From: Acidobacteriota bacterium
GTDB taxonomy: Bacteria; Acidobacteriota; Vicinamibacteria; Vicinamibacterales; UBA2999
DNA: 64,000 nt
Direction of reading: 5' to 3'
NCBI GenBank assembly: GCA_963169195.1
Contig: CAUJDN010000065.1
Location: 18,300-82,299 of the forward strand
Shown here: positions 54,898 through 61,999 of the stretch, piece by piece
Layout: every line of letters begins with the position of its first letter
Position numbering within the stretch: position 1 is the stretch's first letter
The notes under the pieces: model-generated
What the model saw: the letters and a program-made list of their open reading frames with translations, nothing else
What the model was told of the DNA's origin: nothing
Database searches by the model: none
Made by a program: the position numbers and the translations under genes

Positions 54898-55781
54898 TTT
54901 CGGGCGTCCTGGCCATCGACAAGCCCCCCGGCCCCACGTCCCACGACATGGTCGCCGTGGCACGCCGCGTGCTCGGCGAGCGCCGCATCGGCCACTGCGG
55001 CACGCTGGACCCGGCAGCCACCGGCGTGCTGGTCCTGGCTGTCGGTCAGGCGACGCGACTGGTCCAGTATCTGTCGTCCGGGCGGAAGCACTACGAGGCC
55101 ACGGTCCGGTTCGGCCGGACGACGAACACGTACGATGCCGCCGGCGAGGTGACCGGCGAATCGGATGCCCGGCCCACGCGGGAGGCTCTCGAGGCCGCCC
55201 TCGCCGGGTTCCGTGGTGCCATCCTCCAGACGCCGCCAGTCTTCTCGGCCAAGCGAGTCGGCGGCCACCGTGCGTACGACTTGGCCCGGCGCGTCGGCCG
55301 GCCGGCGCCGGTCCTGGCGCCGGTTCCGGTCACGGCCCACGAACTCGAGCTGACCTCGTTCGACGGGCCGACGGCCACCCTGTCGATGGTGGTCTCGGCC
55401 GGGTTCTACGTTCGTTCCCTGGCGAACGATCTTGGCCAGGTGCTGGGGACGGGTGCCGTGCTGGAAGGCCTCCGGCGGACGCGCACCGGCGGCTTCGGGC
55501 GGGCGGACGCGATCCCGGTCGAGACCCTGGCCACGGCCGGGCGCGAGGCGGTGCTGCGCCGGATGGTGCCCCTGGAGCGCCTGCTGACGGAGGTGCCGGC
55601 GGTCACGCTCGGTCACGTCCAGGCGGAACAGGCACGACGGGGGATGGACCTCCCGGCCCCGGCAGGCCTGACGCCGGCGCCCGCCCTCGCCCGCCTGCTG
55701 GGGCCCGGCGGCCACCTGATCGGGCTCGCCACCCCCTCCACACGCGCCGGCTTTTTGCACCCCTCGGTGGTTTTGGGCTAA
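54894..55781 (+). CDS. truB: tRNA pseudouridine-55 synthase
   Basis: 295 residues. [18 protein letters not shown] opens the protein, and the catalytic Asp lies in [19 protein letters not shown] (about residue 39). [42 protein letters not shown] and [15 protein letters not shown] follow. The C-terminal region is short with a weak PUA-like part. It makes pseudouridine in the T loop of tRNAs. A Cys (GHCGT) replaces the more usual Thr (GHTGT) next to the catalytic loop, a mild change seen in some families. Confidence 0.95.
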   Translation: MISGVLAIDKPPGPTSHDMVAVARRVLGERRIGHCGTLDPAATGVLVLAVGQATRLVQYLSSGRKHYEATVRFGRTTNTYDAAGEVTGESDARPTREALEAALAGFRGAILQTPPVFSAKRVGGHRAYDLARRVGRPAPVLAPVPVTAHELELTSFDGPTATLSMVVSAGFYVRSLANDLGQVLGTGAVLEGLRRTRTGGFGRADAIPVETLATAGREAVLRRMVPLERLLTEVPAVTLGHVQAEQARRGMDLPAPAGLTPAPALARLLGPGGHLIGLATPSTRAGFLHPSVVLG

Positions 55782-55794
55782 CATTGACAATTCT

Positions 55795-55815
55795 CGACGA
55801 CCGCGCTGGTCGTCG
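55795..55815 (+). promoter_or_regulatory. Perfect hairpin in the rpsO leader
   Basis: CGACGACC-GCGCT-GGTCGTCG forms an 8-bp stem, 14 nt after the truB stop and ~55 nt before rpsO. TTGACA (55784-55789) lies just upstream and may be a -35. Ribosomal protein S15 is known to control its own mRNA through leader structures that differ between phyla, so this is a candidate for that role. Confidence 0.45.
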
Positions 55816-55870
55816 CATACGGCGGCTTGGAGTGGCGCGGCGCGCACTCTGGGCCGTGCGTGGAGGCAAT

Positions 55871-56140
55871 GTGGCACTGACGAAGGACAAGAAGGTCGCC
55901 GTCATCGGCGAGTACAAGACCCACGCCAGCGATACGGGCTCACCCGAGGTCCAGGTGGCCCTGCTCAGCGAGCGCATCAACTACCTGACCGAGCACTTCA
56001 AGTCGCACGCGAAGGACCACCATTCGCGCCGCGGGCTGCTGAAGCTGGTCGGCCAGCGCCGGCGCCTGCTCGACTACCTGAAGAGCAAGGACACCGATCG
56101 CTACGCCGCGCTCATCAAGCGCCTCGGCATCCGCAAGTAG
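55871..56140 (+). CDS. rpsO: 30S ribosomal protein S15
   Basis: 89 residues, exactly the family length, from GTG 55871 with GGAGG at 55862-55866. Four-helix pattern: [68 protein letters not shown] split over helices 1-4, with the 16S rRNA-binding motifs DTGSPEVQ and KDHHSRRGL. It binds the central domain of 16S rRNA early in 30S assembly. pnp lies 82 nt downstream, the classic rpsO-pnp pair. Confidence 0.97.
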   Translation: MALTKDKKVAVIGEYKTHASDTGSPEVQVALLSERINYLTEHFKSHAKDHHSRRGLLKLVGQRRRLLDYLKSKDTDRYAALIKRLGIRK

Positions 56141-56160
56141 ACGTTCAAACGATACCAGGT

Positions 56161-56204
56161 CGGAGTTCAAGCGCGGCGCACGGTTCTCTGCGCTTGGAAC
56201 TCCG
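56161..56204 (+). promoter_or_regulatory. Long stem-loop in the rpsO-pnp spacer
   Basis: CGGAGTTCAAGCGC (56161-56174) pairs with GCGCTTGGAACTCCG (56190-56204) with a one-base bulge and a 15-nt loop. In E. coli a stem-loop in this spacer is cut by RNase III and then used by PNPase to repress its own mRNA. The position and length here suit the same role. No T-run follows, so a terminator is less likely. Confidence 0.6.
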
Positions 56205-56222
56205 GCCTCCCGAAGGGTTCCT

Positions 56223-58433
56223 ATGCACAGAAGCGACGTTTCTCTCGGCGGCCGTCCCCTGACGATCGAGACCGGCAAGTGGGCCAAGCAGGCCCATGGA
56301 TCGGTCATCGTCCGGATGGGCGACACGATGGTGCTCGTCACGGCCTGCCACTCGGGCAGCCCGCGTGAGGGCATCGACTTCCTCCCGCTCACTGTCGACT
56401 ACCGCGAGTACACGTACTCGTCCGGGCGCATCCCGGGTGGCTTCTTCAAGCGGGAGGGCAAGCCCACGGAAAAGGAAGTCCTCACCAGTCGCGTCATCGA
56501 CCGTCCGATCCGCCCGCTGTTTCCCTCGGGCTGGCGCAACGAGTCGCAGATCATCGCGATGGTGCTCTCCGCCGACACGGAGTTCGACTCCGACGTGCTG
56601 GCCATCACCGGCGCGTCGGCCGCTCTCGCCATCTCGGAGATCCCCTTCGAGAAGACCATCGCGGGGGTGCGCGTCGGCCTGGTGGACGGACAGTTCATCG
56701 TCAATCCGTCGTTCGAGCAGCGCCGCCAGAGCCGGCTCGACCTGGTTGTGGCCGGCAGCCGTGACGGCATCGTCATGGTGGAGGCCGGCGCCAAGGAAGT
56801 GACCGAGGAGGAGGCGATCACGGCCCTCGACGAGGCGCACAAGGCCATCAAGCAGATCTGCGAGAGCATCGACACCCTGGCGAAGGCGTGCGGCAAGCGG
56901 AAATTGCCGAAGCCGGAGCGCAAGATCGGCAAGGAATTCTACCGCGAGGTCGAAGAGAAGGTCATCGTCCCGCTCCGCGAGGCGATGCGCATCAAGGGCA
57001 AGATCGAGAACTACGACCGCGTCGACCAGGTCCTGGAGGACCTGATCGCCTCGATCCCGGAGGGCGAGATCCAGCGGAGGAGCGAAGCGAAGGTCATCTT
57101 CAAGGAGCTCCAGGAGAAGGTCCTGCGCGACGAGATCCTCGAGCACGACGTCCGGCTCGACGGCCGCGCGTTCGACGAGATCCGGCCGATCACCATCGAG
57201 ACCGGCGTGCTCCCCCGCACGCACGGATCCGTGGTCTTCACGCGCGGGGAAACGCAGGCCCTGGTCACCGCGACGCTCGGGACCGCCGACGATCAGCAGA
57301 AGGTCGAGAGCGTCGACGGCGAGATGTGGAAGCGCTTCATGCTCCACTACAATTTCCCGCCGTTCTCGGTCGGCGAGGTCGGCTTCCTTCGAGGGCCCGG
57401 CCGCCGCGAGGTGGGCCATGGCGCCCTCGCCGAGCGATCGCTGGCGCCGATGGTACCCGCCGAAGAGCAGTTCCCCTACACGGTCCGCATCGTCTCGGAC
57501 ATTCTCGAGTCGAACGGCAGCTCGTCGATGGCCTCGGTCTGCGGCGGCTCGCTGGCGATGATGGATGCGGGCGTGCCGCTCAAGGCCCCGGTGGCCGGCG
57601 TGGCCATGGGCCTCATCCTGGACGAGAAGAGCGGCAAGTACGCGGTGCTCAGCGACATCGCCGGCGCCGAAGATCACTACGGCGACATGGACTTCAAGGT
57701 GGCCGGCACCGAGGCGGGCATCACGGCCCTGCAGATGGACATCAAGGTCACGGGCGTCCCCGCGGAGATCATGCGCGCGGCGCTGATGCAGGCCCGGCAG
57801 GGCCGGCTGCACATCCTCGGGAAGATGGCCGAGGCGCTGAAGGCCCACCGACAGAGCATCTCGGCCTACGCCCCGCGTATCGTCACGATCAAGATCCCGG
57901 TGGACAAGATCCGCGACGTGATCGGCCCGGGCGGCAAGATGATCCGCTCCATCATCGAGCGCACGGGCGTGAAGATCGACGTCCAGGACGACGGGCAGGT
58001 GAACGTCGCGTCGGCGGACGAGGCCGCGGCCGCAAAGGCCATCGGCATCATCCAGGAGTTGACGGCAACGGCCGAGCTCAACAAGACCTACCTCGGCAAG
58101 GTGCAGCGCATCACCGACTTCGGCGCCTTCGTCGAAATCATGCCGGGCACCGACGGCCTGCTCCACGTCTCGGAGATCGCGCACTACCGCGTGAAGGACG
58201 TCCGGGACGAGCTGAAGGAAGGCCAGCAGGTGCTGGTGAAGGTCATCAACATCGACCCCACCGGCAAGATCCGACTCTCGCGCAAGGCCCTCATCACTCC
58301 CGAGGAAGGCGGCGCGCCACCCGCGGCGTCAGGGGAAGAGGGCGCGGGCGCGGCGGCGGGCGGCGGTGACCGTGGCGACCGGCCGCCCCGCGACCGGGGC
58401 CCGCGGCGCGACCGCGGCCCGCGGCGGGACTGA
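56223..58433 (+). CDS. pnp: Polynucleotide phosphorylase
   Basis: 736 residues. First RNase PH core (about 10-145; [59 protein letters not shown]), helical linker (about 150-300), second RNase PH core (about 320-540; [80 protein letters not shown] with the metal aspartates). KH ([21 protein letters not shown]) and S1 ([28 protein letters not shown]) domains follow. The tail is Gly/Arg/Asp-rich with repeats of DRGPRR. It is a 3'-5' phosphorolytic exoribonuclease of the degradosome type. Confidence 0.97.
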   Translation: MHRSDVSLGGRPLTIETGKWAKQAHGSVIVRMGDTMVLVTACHSGSPREGIDFLPLTVDYREYTYSSGRIPGGFFKREGKPTEKEVLTSRVIDRPIRPLFPSGWRNESQIIAMVLSADTEFDSDVLAITGASAALAISEIPFEKTIAGVRVGLVDGQFIVNPSFEQRRQSRLDLVVAGSRDGIVMVEAGAKEVTEEEAITALDEAHKAIKQICESIDTLAKACGKRKLPKPERKIGKEFYREVEEKVIVPLREAMRIKGKIENYDRVDQVLEDLIASIPEGEIQRRSEAKVIFKELQEKVLRDEILEHDVRLDGRAFDEIRPITIETGVLPRTHGSVVFTRGETQALVTATLGTADDQQKVESVDGEMWKRFMLHYNFPPFSVGEVGFLRGPGRREVGHGALAERSLAPMVPAEEQFPYTVRIVSDILESNGSSSMASVCGGSLAMMDAGVPLKAPVAGVAMGLILDEKSGKYAVLSDIAGAEDHYGDMDFKVAGTEAGITALQMDIKVTGVPAEIMRAALMQARQGRLHILGKMAEALKAHRQSISAYAPRIVTIKIPVDKIRDVIGPGGKMIRSIIERTGVKIDVQDDGQVNVASADEAAAAKAIGIIQELTATAELNKTYLGKVQRITDFGAFVEIMPGTDGLLHVSEIAHYRVKDVRDELKEGQQVLVKVINIDPTGKIRLSRKALITPEEGGAPPAASGEEGAGAAAGGGDRGDRPPRDRGPRRDRGPRRD

Positions 58434-58485
58434 GACGCGAGGATCAGGAGCCGGGGCCGCCGCAGCACGGCCCATCGAATCGGAG

Positions 58486-58507
58486 CGCCGGGGCTTCAGC
58501 CCCGGCG
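58486..58507 (+). terminator. Terminator-like hairpin after pnp
   Basis: CGCCGGGGC-TTCA-GCCCCGGCG, a perfect 9-bp stem with a tetraloop, then TTCTC. The T-run is poor. It lies 52 nt after the pnp stop and before the promoter of the next gene. Confidence 0.6.
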
Positions 58508-58522
58508 TTCTCATGTACCGGG

Positions 58523-58528
58523 TACAAT
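58523..58528 (+). promoter_or_regulatory. -10 box 6 nt before the cupredoxin-like gene (leaderless type)
   Basis: TACAAT, GAACCC, ATG 58535. No ribosome-binding site fits in the 6-nt spacer. Confidence 0.55.
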
Positions 58529-58534
58529 GAACCC

Positions 58535-58900
58535 ATGCGTCGACACGTGCCCGGGGCCGCGCTCGCCGTGCTCATCGCGGCCGCCGTGGTCCTGACGGCC
58601 GCGCAGGAACAGGCGCCGAATCGCCGTGAGTTCACGATCACCGCGCGCGACCACGTGTTCACCCCGGATCGAATCGAGGTCTCGAAGGACGACCTGGTCA
58701 AGATCACTTTCCGCGCCGAAGGCCGACCCTCCAGCTTCGTCATCGACGCCTACCGCATCGTCAAGCGCGCGGGCGGCGGGCAGTCGGTGACCTTCGAGTT
58801 CCGGGCCGACCAGCCGGGCACCTTCCCCTACTACTGCAACCTCACCGGGGACGCGGATTGCCGCAACACGAAGGGGACCCTGGTCGTGAAGGCTCGGTGA
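58535..58900 (+). CDS. Secreted cupredoxin-like protein with altered copper ligands
   Basis: 121 residues. Signal peptide (about 1-23) then a cupredoxin pattern: REFTITARDHVFTPDRIEVSKDDLVKITFRAE, SSFVIDAYRIV, GQSVTFEFRADQPGTFPYYC, GTLVVKA. The ligand loop reads PYYCNLTGDADCRNTKGTLVV, so there is a Cys and a second Cys nine residues later, but no His or Met where type 1 sites have them. The first His of the site (usually N/H before the strand at ~65) is also missing. It may bind metal differently or not at all. Confidence 0.75.
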   Translation: MRRHVPGAALAVLIAAAVVLTAAQEQAPNRREFTITARDHVFTPDRIEVSKDDLVKITFRAEGRPSSFVIDAYRIVKRAGGGQSVTFEFRADQPGTFPYYCNLTGDADCRNTKGTLVVKAR

Positions 58901-58955
58901 TCGAGCCCAGTGGTGATTGCCGCCTGCTGGTAATCGGCAATGGACGGCCGCGGCG

Positions 58956-59879
58956 TCAGCGAACCGGGCGCCGCGGAAACACGTCGGGGTTGTCGGTGAA
59001 CAGCGCGTCCACGCCCAGCGTGTAGAGGTAGTGCGCCATTTCCACGGCGACTGACGGGAAGCGACCGGAGTCGGCGCTCCGGAAGGTGTAGGGCGTCACC
59101 GTGAGGCCAGCGTCGTGAGCCCAGGTCACGAACGCGGGGTTGTCCAGGACGATACGCTTGGCCGGGGCGAGGTCCTGCACGATGCCCTGCCACGATCGCA
59201 CGCGGGCCTCGTCCCAGCCGTCCCCGCGCTCGATGAGCAGGGCCACGGGCACCCCGATTTTCATCGTGGCAAGGCGCCGCGCGCTGCCCTCTCCGAACGT
59301 CTGCAGGATGATCGGTGTCTTCGGATCGGCGTCGGGACCGCGCAGGCCATGCCGGTCCAGGGCCGCCGCGACCAGCTCCTCGAACGGCACATCGCGGCCC
59401 TCGTAGATGTCCGGAGTCTTCAGTTCCGGAAAGAGCCCGGCGCGGCCCTCGATGAGGGCCACGGCCTCATCGAACGTCGGCACCCGCTCGCCCGCGAACT
59501 TCGGGTCGAACCATGAGCCCGCATCCAGTCGCTTGATCTCGGCCAGCGTGAAGTCGTTGGCCAGCCAGGCCCGCCGTTTCCGGCCCCCGTAGTCGACCTC
59601 GGTGAACCGCGACGGAAACACCTCCTCGACGTTCGTCGTGCGCTCGAGGCTGGGGTCGTGCAGGCAGATGAGCACCCCGTCCTTCGTGACGGCGAGATCC
59701 TGCTCCACGAAATCGGCTCCCTGCTCGATGGCCAGGCGATAGGCGGCCAGTGTGTGCTCGGGCGCGTAGGCCGAGGCGCCGCGGTGGGCGACGTTGGCCT
59801 TGCGTGGATAGTGGTGCGGCGGCGGGCTGGGCATGAGTGCGGCGGTCAGGAGCAGGATCGGAACCAGGCGCATGGGCAT
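58956..59879 (-). CDS. Secreted glycerophosphodiester phosphodiesterase (GDPD)
   Basis: 307 residues with a signal peptide (LVPILLLTAALMPS). TIM-barrel GDPD motifs: VAHRGASAYAPEHTLAAYRLAIEQGADFVEQDLAVTKDGVLICLHDPSLERTT split over the catalytic HRG...PE, the metal E-x-D (VEQD) and the second catalytic His (LHDP). FPELKTP carries the third metal Glu, and DALFTDNPD ends the barrel. It releases glycerol 3-phosphate from deacylated phospholipids in the periplasm. It follows the M48 gene by 30 nt. Confidence 0.9.
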   Translation of the reverse strand: MPMRLVPILLLTAALMPSPPPHHYPRKANVAHRGASAYAPEHTLAAYRLAIEQGADFVEQDLAVTKDGVLICLHDPSLERTTNVEEVFPSRFTEVDYGGRKRRAWLANDFTLAEIKRLDAGSWFDPKFAGERVPTFDEAVALIEGRAGLFPELKTPDIYEGRDVPFEELVAAALDRHGLRGPDADPKTPIILQTFGEGSARRLATMKIGVPVALLIERGDGWDEARVRSWQGIVQDLAPAKRIVLDNPAFVTWAHDAGLTVTPYTFRSADSGRFPSVAVEMAHYLYTLGVDALFTDNPDVFPRRPVR

Positions 59880-59909
59880 CTCCGGCAGACCGATGATCGC
59901 ACGAGCGCG

Positions 59910-61034
59910 TCACGTCTGCGTGAAGGCCCGCGCGGCCTCGATGCGCTCGCGTATCGGCGGGTGCGAGTAGAAGAGCCAGCGCGCCAGCGCCGACGGCCGC
60001 TCCTCGGCGAGGTTCTGCTGGGAGAGCCGCTTCATCGCGGAGACGAACGCCTCCGGATTACGGGTGGCCTCGAGGGCGTATCGGTCGGCCGCGCGCTCCT
60101 GCGCCCGCGACATGGCATTGACGAAGGGCAGCGCGACGAGCGACCACGCGCCGCCGACGAGCATCAGCAGGGGCAGCGCCGCCGGATCGGCCATGCCCCG
60201 AAGGCCCAGGCGCACCACGGCTGCGCGAAGCACGACGTCAGCCACGTAGAACCCGACGGCGAGCACCAGCGCCTGCGCCGCAATGCCCCACCAGAGGTCG
60301 CGGTGCACGTGATGGGCCAGTTCGTGCGCCAGCACCACCTCGATCTCGTCATCCGAGTAGTCGGCCAGCAGCGTGTCGGAGAGCAGGATCCGCCGCGTGC
60401 GGCCCAGTCCGGCCAGCGCCGCGTTGGCCTTGCGGGTATGGCTGCTCAACACCCATTCGAAGACGCCGACGACATCGGTGCGTGCCCGGGCGGCCAGGAC
60501 CATGAGGCGATCCGCGAGCGCCGGCCGGTCCAGGGGGCGGAACTTGTAGAAGACAGGGAGCAGGAGAACCGGGGCCAGCCTCGCCAGCCCGATCAGGGCC
60601 ACGGCGAATGCCCCGGCCGAGATCGCCCACCACCAGCCGGGCCACCAGCGCAGGCTGGCGAAGACCGTGGACGCCGCCACCACGGCGACGACGACGGCGA
60701 GGCCTGCTGCCTTGACCTGGTCGGCCAGCCAGTGCGCTCCGGACTGGGTGGAGAGGCCGTAACGATGCTCGAGGGCGAAGCCCTGGTACCAGGAAAACGG
60801 GAACTCCACGATCTGGAGGATGGCGAAGACCGCGATGGTCGTAAGGGCGACGACCGCGCCCTCCTCGAGGCCTGCCGGAAGCACCAGCGACGCCACGCCG
60901 TGCAGGAGCTCCCGCATCCGGATGGCCGCCCCTGTGAACGCCAGCGTGGCCAGGACGAGGCCGGCAACGGCGGTGCCCGCCAGGTCGGCACGCCGGCGGA
61001 GACGATGGTAACGGGATGACTTGTCTTCGGTCAC
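59910..61034 (-). CDS. M48-family integral membrane zinc metallopeptidase (Ste24/HtpX-like)
   Basis: 374 residues from GTG 61034. At least six hydrophobic segments (about 18-36, 62-80, 110-128, 134-160, 255-275, 285-303). Zinc site His237-Glu238-x-x-His241 (LAHELAHHVHRD) with the third ligand Glu313 in RAQERAADRYAL. The C-terminal SHPPIRERIEA is typical of the family. The number of helices before the HExxH and the segment EFPFSWYQGFALEHRYGLS fit the Ste24/CAAX protease 1 branch. It probably clips membrane proteins in envelope quality control. Its -10 (TAGAGT, 61073-61078) lies ~40 nt before the start. Confidence 0.9.
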   Translation of the reverse strand: MTEDKSSRYHRLRRRADLAGTAVAGLVLATLAFTGAAIRMRELLHGVASLVLPAGLEEGAVVALTTIAVFAILQIVEFPFSWYQGFALEHRYGLSTQSGAHWLADQVKAAGLAVVVAVVAASTVFASLRWWPGWWWAISAGAFAVALIGLARLAPVLLLPVFYKFRPLDRPALADRLMVLAARARTDVVGVFEWVLSSHTRKANAALAGLGRTRRILLSDTLLADYSDDEIEVVLAHELAHHVHRDLWWGIAAQALVLAVGFYVADVVLRAAVVRLGLRGMADPAALPLLMLVGGAWSLVALPFVNAMSRAQERAADRYALEATRNPEAFVSAMKRLSQQNLAEERPSALARWLFYSHPPIRERIEAARAFTQT

Positions 61035-61083
61035 GGGGACGGGAGCCCTGCCTCGGGCGCTCGCGCCCCCTCACTCTACCCTT

Positions 61084-61944
61084 TCATCGCTCGTCCGTGG
61101 TCGATTGGGCCGCGCCGCTGCTCGACTTCGACAGGCGGACACCGCCGTTGGTGGTCTCCAGGGTGACCCGGGCGCCCCCTCCGTTGAGGGTTCCCTCGAG
61201 CCTGCGGCGCGACTGCTCACCCGTCAGCTGCAGTTCGAGATCCGTCGTCCTGATGCCGCCATTGGTGACCCGCGCCGTCACGGAGGCACGGCTGTCGCCT
61301 GGCAGGGCCAGCGACACACCCCCGTTGACGGCTTCCAGTGCCACGCGGGCCTCACCGGCAACGGGCGTTGCCAGGTCGATGTCCACGCCGCCATTCACGG
61401 TGGACGCGTCCAGCGAGGTGACCGACAACCGCTTGCCCTCGACGCCGCCGTTCACGGTCTTGGCGTGGACCTCTCCCTCGAGGCCCACCAGCGCCACTCG
61501 CCCGTTGACGGTTCGCAGGTCCACGGTCGTGCCCTTCGGCACCCGGACCGTCCAGCGAACCTCGACGTTCGAGACGCCGAAGGTCCGGGGCGCCCGGACT
61601 TCGACCCTGGCACCACGCTCCCCCACCTCTTCCCGCATCTCGACCTTGCCCAGCAGGTCGCGCGCCGCGTCGTCAGAGCCGGCCTTCGCCGTGCGCTCGC
61701 CGACCAGTTCCACGGCGTCCCCGCTGGCCGGCTCGGCGTCGATTCGACCGTTGACGTTGATGAGTTCGAGGCGGCCGCCGGGAGAGAGCACGTAGGAGCG
61801 GGTCCAGGTGTCATGGGCCCGGCCGGTGGCCAGGTCCAGGGAGAACCCCCCATCCCCCCCCACCTGGACGTCGCAGGCGGCAGTCGCCACCACGACCGCC
61901 AGGGACAGACCGATGTGGAACAGGCGGCGTCTGAGCATGGGCAC
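61084..61944 (-). CDS. Exported DUF4097-family protein with VNGGV repeats
   Basis: 286 residues. The signal peptide ends VVVATAAC-DVQ, so Cys24 may be lipidated, although the lipobox is weak (Thr at -3). The body consists of repeated beta turns with the core V/T-NGGV (LINVNGRID, RTVNGRVAL, KTVNGGVEG, STVNGGVDID, EAVNGGVSLA, RVTNGGIRT, GTLNGGGARV, ETTNGGVRLS). These predict a small beta-solenoid. It is a shorter relative of the protein at 4540-5586, with VNGG in place of SVSGD. Role unknown. The smc stop lies 55 nt upstream of it. Confidence 0.8.
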   Translation of the reverse strand: MPMLRRRLFHIGLSLAVVVATAACDVQVGGDGGFSLDLATGRAHDTWTRSYVLSPGGRLELINVNGRIDAEPASGDAVELVGERTAKAGSDDAARDLLGKVEMREEVGERGARVEVRAPRTFGVSNVEVRWTVRVPKGTTVDLRTVNGRVALVGLEGEVHAKTVNGGVEGKRLSVTSLDASTVNGGVDIDLATPVAGEARVALEAVNGGVSLALPGDSRASVTARVTNGGIRTTDLELQLTGEQSRRRLEGTLNGGGARVTLETTNGGVRLSKSSSGAAQSTTDER

Positions 61945-61967
61945 CTCTAGGGTGCAATACGGGTACC

Positions 61968-61999
61968 CGGGTTCTCGGGTTCTCGGGTTCCGGGGTTCT
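61968..61999. repeat. Four copies of an 8-bp unit abutting the smc stop codon
   Basis: CGGGTTCT, CGGGTTCT, CGGGTTCC, GGGGTTCT at 61968-61999. The last unit touches the smc stop (62000-62002, minus strand). It is a short tandem run in the 55-nt gap between smc and the DUF4097 gene. Confidence 0.8.
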
